Below are positions 17,778-25,974 of a stretch of DNA of 64,000 nucleotides, one piece after another. The notes under the pieces are model-generated. The model was not told the DNA's origin, ran no database searches, and saw nothing but the letters and a program-made list of their open reading frames with translations. Where the stretch lies: the NCBI RefSeq assembly GCF_003148845.1, contig NZ_QGHA01000016.1, forward strand, positions 1-64,000, written 5' to 3'. Within the stretch, counting starts at the first letter, position 1, and every line of letters starts with the position of its first letter. Position numbers and translations under genes: made by a program. The stretch comes from Mucilaginibacter oryzae (GTDB lineage: Bacteria > Bacteroidota > Bacteroidia > Sphingobacteriales > Sphingobacteriaceae).

Positions 17778-18612
17778 GTTTAATTAGTTTATGCTTGTTT
17801 GTTAATAGGTTATGTTTAATAAAGTTAAGGTTACCGGCATAGGCTTCAATGGTGTGATAACCGTTGCCTAAGGCCATATCATACAGCAAGTTTATAAAAT
17901 TGCTGCTTTGATCCTGAATAAAGATGCAAAAACTTTCATGCTCGTAGTTCAGGATGTATTTTACGATGCGGGTGTTGATGCAAAAGTTATCGGCCTTGAT
18001 GATATCATTAAGATGAAAGATGTTTTTTACATGATGGTAGTTCAGATAGTTTTCGATGTTGGGGTGGATGTTTTTATTCACCAGCTCGGCAAAGTACAGC
18101 ATGTAAATATCGTTCTGCAGGCCGTACTCATCCACCATTTTCATGATCATGCGCTCATGGCTGCCCGTAATCCTGATGTCATCTAAAAACAGAAGTGTTT
18201 TACCGGCCAGGAAATCTTTGTCAATATGGAACGAATCGTTACCAATCAGCTTTAAACGTTGCTCGGCGTTCAGCGCGCCGTAATCTTCCTTATAGGTTAT
18301 GGTGCGGTGTACCTTGGTTTCCTGTACTACGGGGTGCCCATGTTCGGCCAGCCAGCGGTTAAGGCCGCACACAAAATGGTTTTTCATGGCGAAGGTAGCC
18401 GTAGGGATAAATGAATACGGACTTGAAATCACCACGATTTGTTGATGGATAGGTTGTTTACTTAACTGCCCGCGGATAAAACCATCGGCCAGATCGGTAC
18501 CGAAGGAGCGGGATACATCTCCATCGCCAAATTTAAAGCGGCTGTAATCGTCGGCATCAAAACCAAAATGCGTGGCACTGTTGATGTGGTGTAATGACCA
18601 GGTTGCTTTCAT
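17767..18612 (-). CDS. Ter-associated phosphoribosyltransferase
   Basis: The 281 residues carry a PRPP-binding loop, TLLFLDDIRITGSHER (residues 139-154), equivalent to the DD-x-x-TG signature of type I phosphoribosyltransferases. An upstream VVISSPYSFIPTATFAM fits the substrate hood region. Phosphoribosyltransferases of this type are known companions of TerD, TelA and TerC and have been proposed, from comparative genomics, to help make a nucleoside-like metabolite. The start overlaps the HAD gene stop as ATGA, and the 3' end overlaps paralogue 3 by 11 bases. The ATP-grasp and CitE-like lyase that often accompany it are not present here. Confidence 0.82.
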   Translation of the reverse strand: MKATWSLHHINSATHFGFDADDYSRFKFGDGDVSRSFGTDLADGFIRGQLSKQPIHQQIVVISSPYSFIPTATFAMKNHFVCGLNRWLAEHGHPVVQETKVHRTITYKEDYGALNAEQRLKLIGNDSFHIDKDFLAGKTLLFLDDIRITGSHERMIMKMVDEYGLQNDIYMLYFAELVNKNIHPNIENYLNYHHVKNIFHLNDIIKADNFCINTRIVKYILNYEHESFCIFIQDQSSNFINLLYDMALGNGYHTIEAYAGNLNFIKHNLLTNKHKLIKHGN

Positions 18613-19304
18613 AAACTGAGCAGGCTTAGTATGGATGTATTGTTTGAGTTGATCAAATGGCTTTTCAACCCGGCGGCATTGGCCCCTTCAATATCAGCCT
18701 TTGGGTTATCGCCTATGTGGATAATGTTTTCGGGCTTTATTTGTTTGGTTTTATTGCAATCCTTAACATTTTGTATCATCAGGTTAAATAAGGTTTGGTT
18801 AGGTTTCGACATGCCTTCCTCGTCAGAATACAGCTGGAAACTGAAAAAATCATGCAGGCCTAAGTTAACCATTACTTTTCTTAAAGTTTGTCCCTTTATA
18901 AAACCTGTATTACTTAAAATACTGAGGGTGCAATCACCTTTTTGTTTTAGAGCATGCAAAACCTCAATTGTTACAGGCGAGTAAATAACAGGGAGGTAAT
19001 AGAACAGCAGTTTCTCCATATCCCGGTACAGTTTATCCGCATCAACATCGGTAAGCGGGTACTGGTTATCGTTAATTATGCTGATCACCATCAGGTACAT
19101 TTCGTCGGCATCAATATTTTTACCTGTACGCTCGTTCACGGCATTGCACATCAGGTCGACCTGGCGAAAGGCCCTGGCCACATCATCAATACTTTTACCG
19201 GAAGGGTTAAAATCGCGGTGAAAAATTTTGGTGCGCTCAACCTTAAAATATGGGTTTGATTTGATGAGCGTAAGCCACAAATCAAACGAATAGTGGTGGT
19301 ACAT
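18609..19304 (-). CDS. Ter-associated HAD-superfamily hydrolase
   Basis: This HAD phosphatase-like protein of 231 residues shows motif I as YSFDLWLTL, motif II as SILSNTG, the motif III Lys in GMSKPNQTLF, and motif IV as IHIGDNPKADIEGA. Motif I has Trp where most HAD phosphatases have a second Asp (DxWxT rather than DxDxT); this variant occurs in some HAD branches and could mean a different chemistry. It overlaps the phosphoribosyltransferase gene by four bases (ATGA), so the products are probably made in equal amounts and act on the same metabolite. Upstream, a dispersed repeat separates it from the terD pair. Confidence 0.85.
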   Translation of the reverse strand: MYHHYSFDLWLTLIKSNPYFKVERTKIFHRDFNPSGKSIDDVARAFRQVDLMCNAVNERTGKNIDADEMYLMVISIINDNQYPLTDVDADKLYRDMEKLLFYYLPVIYSPVTIEVLHALKQKGDCTLSILSNTGFIKGQTLRKVMVNLGLHDFFSFQLYSDEEGMSKPNQTLFNLMIQNVKDCNKTKQIKPENIIHIGDNPKADIEGANAAGLKSHLINSNNTSILSLLSL

Positions 19305-19351
19305 GTTTTTTAGGAAGATGTGATGTTTTCTGATAGGGAAATAACCGCGAC

Positions 19352-19432
19352 GTCATTGCGAGGATACGAAGCAATCGCACGGAAGCATAGCCGCTCTGCA
19401 TAGTTCGCGATTGCTTCGTATCCTTATAATGA
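19352..19432. repeat. Dispersed stem-loop repeat, GTCATTGCGAGG type, copy 1
   Basis: The arms GTCATTGCGAGGATACGAAG (from 19352) and CTTCGTATCCTTATAATGA (to 19432) pair with three mismatches and extend inward through GCAATCGC/GCGATTGC. It lies inside the Ter operon, between the HAD gene and terD paralogue 2. A second copy is at 24080-24159, sharing the inner GGAAGCA...AGTTCGCGATTGC. Confidence 0.8.
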
Positions 19433-19447
19433 AGTAGTGGGTGTTTT

Positions 19448-20119
19448 TTAATATCCTTTCAGTATCTCCACAAAAGTATCCGTCATATGCGGTTCGCCGA
19501 TGGCGCGGAATTTCCAGGTGCCATCTTTGCGGTACACCTCGGCAAAGGTCATGGAGCACATGCCGTTGTAAGTTGAATCGCCGGATAAACTGAACTTAGC
19601 TATCTCCTTGCCGTGATTATCAACCGCACGGATAAAGGCGTTCTCCACCATGCCGAAGTGCTGGTTGTTTTTGCGGCCCTGGTATATGGTCACGATGAAA
19701 ACAATCCGGTCATATTTCGGGTCGAGCGCGTCCAGTTTAACAATAATCTGCTCGTCGTCGCCTTCGCCCGCGCCTGTACGGTTATCGCCCGTGAGCCAGA
19801 TGTGGCCCGATGGGTGACGCATAGAGTTAAAGTAAACCACATCACCCTCAAACATGTTAATGGTGCGCCCGTTTGGTGTTTGCTTAACATAACCGCGATT
19901 GGCCACTTTACCGTTTTTATCTAACAGAAAGGCTATCGCATCCAGGTCGTACTCGGCCTCTTCGGCGGCGCCCCCAAATAGTTTTCCTAAAAAGCCGCCG
20001 CCATGGTTTTTGCGCACATCCCAGCCTAAACCGATAGTAACCGATGAAAGATCAAAACTTTCACCTTTATCATTTTTACGAAGATCAATGGTTTGACCTT
20101 TTACCAGATTGATTGCCAT
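19448..20119 (-). CDS. TerD-family calcium-binding stress protein (paralogue 2)
   Basis: A 223-residue copy starting MAINLVKGQTIDLRK. It has the TerD core (VTIGLGWDVR, AEYDLDAIAFLLD, LTGDNRTGAGEGDDEQI) with a Gly-rich insert (GGGFLGKLFGGAAEE) between the first strands. The later segments differ from the others: VTIYQGRKNNQHFGMVENAF in place of HEA-RRQNFG. It ends in a basic-acidic tail without membrane features. It begins four bases after the end of paralogue 1, forming a tight pair, while a repeat element separates it from the downstream HAD gene. Confidence 0.92.
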   Translation of the reverse strand: MAINLVKGQTIDLRKNDKGESFDLSSVTIGLGWDVRKNHGGGFLGKLFGGAAEEAEYDLDAIAFLLDKNGKVANRGYVKQTPNGRTINMFEGDVVYFNSMRHPSGHIWLTGDNRTGAGEGDDEQIIVKLDALDPKYDRIVFIVTIYQGRKNNQHFGMVENAFIRAVDNHGKEIAKFSLSGDSTYNGMCSMTFAEVYRKDGTWKFRAIGEPHMTDTFVEILKGY

Positions 20120-20123
20120 TATC

Positions 20124-20699
20124 TTATTTAATTATTTGTCCTTTAAAATATTTACCTAAAAAGAAGGCCAGGTCTTCTTTATACCCCACGCCAGACGCCT
20201 CAAATTTCCAGGCGCCGTTACGTTTGTACAGCCTGCCAAATTCGATGGCAGTTTCTATAGAAAAATCCTCGCCAAGCTCGTATTTGCAAACTTCTGCACC
20301 GGTTTGGTCGTCCAGGATGCGGATATACGAATCGCGCACCTGGCCAAAATTTTGCCTGCGGGCTTGCGCTTCGTGAATGGTAACCACAAACAGGATCTCC
20401 TGGATGCGGGCATCAACTTTGGTAAGGTCAACTATAATCGATTCATCGTCACCCCCGGCGCTGTTGCCGCCTGTAGGGTCATCGCCGGTATGGTGTACGG
20501 ATTGTTCGGGCGAATCGACATTATTATAAAAAACAAAAAACTCGTCTTGAGGAACCAGGCGGTTGGCATCGATCATGATGGCGGATACATCCAGGTCGAA
20601 ATCATAACCTGTACCCTCGTTGGGGTTCCAGCCCAAACCAACTGTCATTTTTGAAAGGCCGATATCTATCTTCTGCCCTTTTTGTAAATTAATTGCCAT
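20124..20699 (-). CDS. TerD-family calcium-binding stress protein (paralogue 1)
   Basis: First gene of the minus-strand Ter operon, 191 residues. It has MAINLQKGQKIDIGLSK, TVGLGWNPN, DFDLDVSAIMID and the calcium loop HTGDDPTGGNSAGGDDE, then HEAQARRQNFGQVRDSYIRI. The second acidic loop is slightly longer than in paralogue 3 (GGNSAGGDD against GAGDGDD). Upstream lies a 450-base gap that should hold the operon promoter, but I found no clean TAnnTTTG box there. All four paralogues begin with MAINL(Q/V)KGQ, consistent with tandem duplication. Confidence 0.93.
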   Translation of the reverse strand: MAINLQKGQKIDIGLSKMTVGLGWNPNEGTGYDFDLDVSAIMIDANRLVPQDEFFVFYNNVDSPEQSVHHTGDDPTGGNSAGGDDESIIVDLTKVDARIQEILFVVTIHEAQARRQNFGQVRDSYIRILDDQTGAEVCKYELGEDFSIETAIEFGRLYKRNGAWKFEASGVGYKEDLAFFLGKYFKGQIIK

Positions 20700-21147
20700 T
20701 GTGTTAGTATTATTTTTTGATAAACCTGTATCACCTGTTGGGTTTAGCGCGGCGCTGCAGGCGGTAGCCGGTTATAAACCGGGATTTAAACATTTAATCT
20801 AAGGTAGATGTTTTATTCGGAGTGGTATTGTAAAATTGTTTACACCATAGTAAGACTAATTTATTTTCCCGATGTTACAGATTTCAGGGCGATATACGAT
20901 AGTTTTATTGCCAGATAATGGATTATGATTTCGGAGATCTCCCGGTGACTTCATTGCTATATCGTACAGGGTGAAAAGCCAGTCAATCAAAATAGCCGTC
21001 TGAAAGCGGAAGCGACCGATACTTTACAGAAAACAGTGATTAAAATCACTATTATTTAACATAAAGCATACTCCCTTTAGCTATATTTGAACCACCAATA
21101 GTATACCAAATTTATGGGCAAGAATTGATTAAACTTATAAATTGGTT
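20700..21147. other. Gap upstream of the Ter operon
   Basis: No convincing gene is visible in these 448 bases. The region must contain the minus-strand Ter promoter. A weak inverted pair (GATATACGATAG near 20892 and CTATATCGTAC near 20957) could be an operator, but the match is poor. Base composition is more A+T rich than in the neighbouring genes. Confidence 0.4.
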
Positions 21148-21327
21148 ATGCCCCCTACATTACCTTCTAAAATTTCTGCAAAAACGTGCCGTTGCGGTAC
21201 CCCCGGCTCTGATTTTGAACGAATTCCGCGGACATTATTCATGAAAACTTTCTTGTTTTGGCTACCTTTAAAACGATATCAATGTTTGCGGTGCATGCGT
21301 AAGCATTGGATCATTGACAGCAAGTAA
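21148..21327 (+). CDS. Zinc-ribbon-like mini-protein
   Basis: This is a 59-residue frame with two Cys pairs, CRCG near residue 15 and CLRCM near residue 46, separated by a basic, aromatic stretch (LFMKTFLFWLPLKRYQC). The spacing fits a small zinc ribbon of the C-x-C / C-x2-C kind often seen in short Bacteroidota proteins of unknown function. The start is the ATG at 21148 (MPPTLPSK); an upstream TTG is in frame. It stands alone between the Ter operon and the helicase. It might be a chance frame, but the pattern of Cys and basic residues looks real. Confidence 0.5.
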   Translation: MPPTLPSKISAKTCRCGTPGSDFERIPRTLFMKTFLFWLPLKRYQCLRCMRKHWIIDSK

Positions 21328-21637
21328 GGCTGTTTTTTAGTGGTGACTGATGAATGTAAAATGCATGCAAGCTATGGCATGAGGCTTTGAGCGCAGCATA
21401 TTCAGGCCTGGAAACTTGTTTTAAAGAATGTAACAAAAGGCCTCAGCTCGATCCTCGCCAAATGGAGCGGGCTTAAATAAACAAGGCTCTCCCGCGCATT
21501 GGCAGCAGGCAGGGGTGATGCTATTTCATGCAGCCAACTGCAGCCCTGTTTTCAAAACCATTTCCCTGCTAATTAGGCATAAAACCCTCATTTACCGTTA
21601 AATTTTTATACCTTGCATATCTTACATACAAGATAAA
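21328..21637. other. Gap before the helicase gene
   Basis: No coding frame, RNA gene or strong hairpin is apparent in these 310 bases. The last part presumably holds the helicase promoter. An in-frame stop lies three codons upstream of the helicase GTG. Confidence 0.4.
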
Positions 21638-22885
21638 GTGACTTTTCAGGATTTTAATTTTAACGAGCAGTTGTTTGAGGGTGTAGAGAGCATGGGGTTT
21701 ACAACGCCCACCCCTATACAGGCCATGGCCATACCTACCATTATGGAAGGGCGGGATTTAATAGCCTGCGCCCAAACAGGCACAGGTAAAACCGGCGCCT
21801 ACCTGCTGCCGGTACTCAACGCCATTAGCCAGGGTAATAAACATCATACGTACGCGCTGGTTTTGGCGCCCACCCGCGAACTTGCACAACAGATAGACCA
21901 GCAGATAGAAGGGCTGGCCTACTTTACCGGCATCAGCTCGATAGCTGTATTTGGCGGCGGCGACGGTATTGTTTACGAGCAGCAGCGCCGCGGCATCCAA
22001 AACAATGTTAATATTATTGTGGCTACGCCGGGGCGGCTAATCGCGCACCTCACATCGGGGGTGCTGAAGCTTAACCACCTTACCCATTTGGTGCTTGATG
22101 AGGCCGACCGCATGCTGGATATGGGTTTTTCGGACGATATTATGCGCATTATCAGCTACCTGCCCAAAGAGCGCCAAACGCTGCTGTTTTCGGCTACTAT
22201 GCCCGGCCGCATCCGTTCGTTAGCCAAGGCTATTTTGAAAGAACCGGAGCAGATCAATATCGCTATTTCACAACCGGCGGTAGGTATCGATCAGCAGGTG
22301 TACCGGGTGCACGATCAGCAGAAAACACCGCTGGTACAGCATATACTTAAAGACGCGGTTTTTACCAGTATCATCATTTTCGCATCCCGGAAGGAAATTG
22401 TTAAAGCCTTATACAAAGAGTTAAAGGCTATCAAAATCAAAGCGATGGCATTCCATTCCGACCTGGAACAGAAAGAGCGGGAAGAAATACTGCTGCAGTT
22501 TAAAAACAAACTGTTGCCCGTTATTATTGGCACCGACGCGCTTTCGCGCGGTATTGATGTGGAAGGAATTGACCTGGTAATTAATTACGATGTTCCCGGC
22601 GATCCGGAAGATTATATCCACCGCATAGGCCGTACTGCACGCGCGGCCACCACAGGCACCGCCATCACCTTTGTAAACCACCGCGACGAGCGTAAGCTGA
22701 AAAACATTGAAAAGCTGATTGAAAAGCCTATCAAGCTGATGACCCTGCCCGATGAGCTGGCCGCCATACAGCCCCTTAAGCCCGAGCAGCCACAAAGCGG
22801 GGGAAGCGGGGATAAAAAGCGGAAGCCCAACCGCCGCTGGGGTAAAAAGAAACCCAGGCAACAGAATACGGGAAATCAGGGTTAA
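21638..22885 (+). CDS. DEAD-box RNA helicase, RhlE-like
   Basis: The ATP-dependent RNA helicase of 415 residues has all core motifs: Q motif (FTTPTPIQAMAIP), motif I (AQTGTGKTGAYLLP), Ia (PTRELAQQI), II (VLDEADRMLDMGF), III (FSATMP), V (TDALSRGIDVEGI) and VI (YIHRIGRTARA). A short basic tail (KKRKPNRRWGKKKPRQQ) fits RNA binding and the RhlE subgroup. It probably acts in RNA remodelling, ribosome assembly or cold adaptation. Translation must start at GTG (21638): the frame is closed by TAA just upstream and no ATG precedes the Q motif. Confidence 0.93.
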   Translation: MTFQDFNFNEQLFEGVESMGFTTPTPIQAMAIPTIMEGRDLIACAQTGTGKTGAYLLPVLNAISQGNKHHTYALVLAPTRELAQQIDQQIEGLAYFTGISSIAVFGGGDGIVYEQQRRGIQNNVNIIVATPGRLIAHLTSGVLKLNHLTHLVLDEADRMLDMGFSDDIMRIISYLPKERQTLLFSATMPGRIRSLAKAILKEPEQINIAISQPAVGIDQQVYRVHDQQKTPLVQHILKDAVFTSIIIFASRKEIVKALYKELKAIKIKAMAFHSDLEQKEREEILLQFKNKLLPVIIGTDALSRGIDVEGIDLVINYDVPGDPEDYIHRIGRTARAATTGTAITFVNHRDERKLKNIEKLIEKPIKLMTLPDELAAIQPLKPEQPQSGGSGDKKRKPNRRWGKKKPRQQNTGNQG

Positions 22886-23063
22886 AAACCAATCCCTTAA
22901 TTTAAATTTGTTTCAGGCGAATTACACGGATTATTGAGTTTGTTGGCAAACCTTGCCAGGGAGGATAAATGATCCGCGTAATTTGTTCTGACGATAAGTA
23001 ATCAGCATTCAAAGTAAAACGTTTTACTAATTTTAATATCTTAGGGCTCAAATCTATCTGTAA

Positions 23064-24059
23064 ATGCATATCCTCAAAAAACTCACTTTCCTGTTAGGCG
23101 CCGGTTTAACATTGTTACCGTTTGCCAATAAAGCATTGGCACAGGAGAAAAAAACATCAGGCAACCCCATTTTTGAAGGCTGGTATGCCGACCCGGAAGC
23201 CAAAATATTCAACAAACAATATTGGGTATACCCCACGTACTCGGCCAAATATAACGAACAGGTGTTTATGGATGCCTTTTCATCGCCCGACCTGGTGCAT
23301 TGGACAAAGCACCCGCGCATTATTGATACCGCTGCCGTTAAATGGGCCAAACGGGCCATGTGGGCCCCGGCCGTAACTGAAAAAGATGGCAAATATTACA
23401 TTTTTTTCGGCGCGAATGATATTCAGAACAATAACGAGGTTGGCGGCATAGGCGTTGCGGTTGGCGATAAACCGGAAGGGCCTTTTAAAGATTTATTAGG
23501 TAAACCATTGATAGGGCAGATCATTAACAAAGCGCAGCCAATTGATCAGTTTGTTTTTAAAGATGATGATGGCCGGTATTACCTGATTTACGGCGGCTGG
23601 GGCCAGTGTAACATTGTAAAACTTAAAAGCGATTTTACCGGGGTTGAGCCTTTTGATAACGGCGAAACCTATAAACTGATTACGCCGAAAGATTACGTGG
23701 AAGGCCCGGTGATGTTTAAACGCAAGGGCAAATATTATTTTATGTGGAGCGAGGGCGGCTGGACCGGTCCGGATTACCGCGTGGCTTATGCCATCGGCAA
23801 TTCGCCTTTTGGGCCGTTTAACCGTATTGGCACTATCCTGAAGCAGGATGCCAACATTGCTACCGGCGCGGGCCACCATTCAATGATCCAGGTGCCGGGT
23901 AAGGATGAGTGGTATATTGTTTATCACCGCCGCCCGCTTACCGAAACCGACGGTAACCACAGGGTTACCTGTATCGATAAGATCTACTTTGATAAGAACG
24001 GGAAAATCCTGCCGGTGAAGATAACCAATGAGGGCGTAGCTGCGAGGAAAATCAAGTAA
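23064..24059 (+). CDS. Exported GH43-family glycoside hydrolase
   Basis: The first 27 residues form a signal peptide ending ANKALAQ. The five-bladed propeller of GH43 follows, with the catalytic base in WYADPEA (D43), the modulating Asp in QPIDQFVF (D161) and the acid in YVEGPVMFKR (E213). Repeated blade strands such as KYYIFFGAND, RYYLIYGGWG and KYYFMWSEGG are visible. GH43 enzymes act on arabinans and xylans, but the precise specificity is not readable. It is not next to a SusC/D pair here, so it may act on imported oligosaccharides in the periplasm. Confidence 0.9.
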   Translation: MHILKKLTFLLGAGLTLLPFANKALAQEKKTSGNPIFEGWYADPEAKIFNKQYWVYPTYSAKYNEQVFMDAFSSPDLVHWTKHPRIIDTAAVKWAKRAMWAPAVTEKDGKYYIFFGANDIQNNNEVGGIGVAVGDKPEGPFKDLLGKPLIGQIINKAQPIDQFVFKDDDGRYYLIYGGWGQCNIVKLKSDFTGVEPFDNGETYKLITPKDYVEGPVMFKRKGKYYFMWSEGGWTGPDYRVAYAIGNSPFGPFNRIGTILKQDANIATGAGHHSMIQVPGKDEWYIVYHRRPLTETDGNHRVTCIDKIYFDKNGKILPVKITNEGVAARKIK

Positions 24060-24079
24060 GCCTCCTTTTATACATTATC

Positions 24080-24159
24080 GTCATTATAAGGAACGAAGCA
24101 ATCGCATGGAAGCAGGCCCCCGCCCTGTATAGTTCGCGATTGCTTCTTTCCTTATCATG
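24080..24159. repeat. Dispersed stem-loop repeat, GTCATTGCGAGG type, copy 2
   Basis: The arms GTCATTATAAGGAACGAAGC (from 24080) and GCTTCTTTCCTTATCATGG (to about 24159) pair, and the interior shares GCAATCGC, GGAAGCA and AGTTCGCGATTGC with copy 1 at 19352-19432. It lies between the GH43 gene and the aminopeptidase gene. Confidence 0.75.
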
Positions 24160-24263
24160 GTGTTTTTTTATTACCTCTCATCTTTTCCCCCTAAAAGGGT
24201 GACGATAATTTACCCTGATATTTAGTATCTTAATCCGTTTAATTGACTGACATATCCTTTATC

Positions 24264-25880
24264 ATGATGACAACCCGATCTTTCTGCAGGGCCCTGGTAG
24301 CAGTACTTGCCTTTTGTGGTAGCAGCAGTTTCGCGCAAACAGCCCAAAACCTGCCCACCGATTATTTAAGTAAAGAGTTTCATGCCGGGAGGCGGCAGGC
24401 GCTTCGCGATCTGATGCCGCCTAATTCGGTAGCGGTACTTTTTTCGTTTCCCGAGCAGGTTTTTGCCAACGATGTAAACTATGTTTACCATCCCAACCCG
24501 GATCTGTATTATTTTTCGGGCTATAAGGAACCCAACAGCGTGCTTTTGATATTTAAAGATCTGCAGGCCGACGGCGACAGCAGCTATAACGAAGTGCTAT
24601 TTGTGCGCCACCGCGATGCTGCACGGGAGCAGTGGACCGGGCGCCGTTTGGGTGTGGAAGGCGCCAAAACGCAATTGGGCTTTAAACGGGTTTACAACAG
24701 TGAAGACTTTGCCAGTTTTGCCATCGATTTTAAAAAGTTTGCCAATGTTTACTACGATAACCTGCCCGAAGATGTTACCGGCGACGGAACTGCCGGAGAA
24801 CTTAAAAAGCTGGTGGCCGCTTTTAAAGCCAAAGCCGGTATACCGGATGTTGACCGGCAGACCATGAGCGATATGATGATTATCGCTAACCGTACTACGC
24901 CTCAAAACCTGCCCCGAATGGTTACTTTTTTCAAAAGCCGGTATAGTGATTTAAGCAAGGCGAGCCCGCTGGTGCAGCAGTTATTAGCTAAACCCGATTC
25001 TGTTACCCTTGCGGCTGTTAAAGGCAAAATTGGCAATACTTTAGGCGGCACCATGGGCTTTAACAACTTTACCTCGAAGTTGCGCGGCGTAAAAACCCCC
25101 GAAGAAATAGCGGTACTGAAAAAAGCCATCGAAATATCGAGCTTGGCCCACCTCGAAGTGATGAAAGCGATCAAGCCATCCATGAGCGAGCGTGAGGTAG
25201 AAGGCATCATGCTGTACGTACACAAACGTTACGGCGCCGAAGATGAAGGTTATCCGCCAATTGTTGGCGTGGGTGCCAATGGCTGTATCCTGCACTATGA
25301 AGAAAACTCGGCCACTGAATTGGATAATCAGCTGTTACTGATGGATGTGGGCGCCGAATATCACGGCTACTCTGCCGATGTTACCCGTACTGTACCTGCC
25401 AACGGCAAATTCAGCGAAGAGCAAAAGGCTATCTATCAATTGGTATATGATGCACAGGAAGAGGTTTTTAAACTGTGTAAAGCCGGTGTACCATATGTCG
25501 GGCTTGAGCAAAAAACAGCGGAGGTGCTTTCGGCCGGCCTGATTAAGTTAGGCATTATTAAAGATGCATCAGAATTGCGCAAATACTACCCGCACGGCGT
25601 TTCGCACCATTTAGGGCTCAATGTGCATGATAAGGGCGGTCGTGGTAACCTGGAAGAAAACATGGTAATCACCGTTGAGCCCGGCATTTATATTCCGGCA
25701 GGTAGCCCATGCGATAAAAAATGGTGGAATATTGGCGTACGTATTGAAGATGATGTACAAATAGGTAAGGATGGGCCAACAATCTTATCGGCAGACGCGC
25801 CGCGCAAATGGCAGGATGTGGAGAAAGCTGCTACCGAAAAAAGTATTTTTGAAGCGGCTAAATTCCCCGCTTTGAAGTAA
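24264..25880 (+). CDS. pepP: Xaa-Pro aminopeptidase (M24B), exported
   Basis: The enzyme removes N-terminal residues that precede proline. A signal peptide (FCRALVAVLAFCGSSSFAQ) suggests periplasmic location, unlike the cytoplasmic E. coli enzyme. The N-terminal creatinase-like domain spans about residues 45-270. The pita-bread catalytic domain has the metal ligands in LLMDVGAEYHGYSADVTRT (two Asp), HGVSHHLGLNVHD (His), TVEPGIYIP (Glu) and VRIEDDVQIG (Glu). The length of 538 residues is normal for the long Bacteroidota form. I use the ATG at 24264 rather than an in-frame TTG at 24243. Confidence 0.9.
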   Translation: MMTTRSFCRALVAVLAFCGSSSFAQTAQNLPTDYLSKEFHAGRRQALRDLMPPNSVAVLFSFPEQVFANDVNYVYHPNPDLYYFSGYKEPNSVLLIFKDLQADGDSSYNEVLFVRHRDAAREQWTGRRLGVEGAKTQLGFKRVYNSEDFASFAIDFKKFANVYYDNLPEDVTGDGTAGELKKLVAAFKAKAGIPDVDRQTMSDMMIIANRTTPQNLPRMVTFFKSRYSDLSKASPLVQQLLAKPDSVTLAAVKGKIGNTLGGTMGFNNFTSKLRGVKTPEEIAVLKKAIEISSLAHLEVMKAIKPSMSEREVEGIMLYVHKRYGAEDEGYPPIVGVGANGCILHYEENSATELDNQLLLMDVGAEYHGYSADVTRTVPANGKFSEEQKAIYQLVYDAQEEVFKLCKAGVPYVGLEQKTAEVLSAGLIKLGIIKDASELRKYYPHGVSHHLGLNVHDKGGRGNLEENMVITVEPGIYIPAGSPCDKKWWNIGVRIEDDVQIGKDGPTILSADAPRKWQDVEKAATEKSIFEAAKFPALK

Positions 25881-25974
25881 GGCCTGAAAACCGGCTCTTC
25901 AGCAGTTTATTGCAACCGGGCTACCAGGTAGCAAAGCAGGGAAAGCCATGCGAAAGATAGCGCACTTAAATGCG

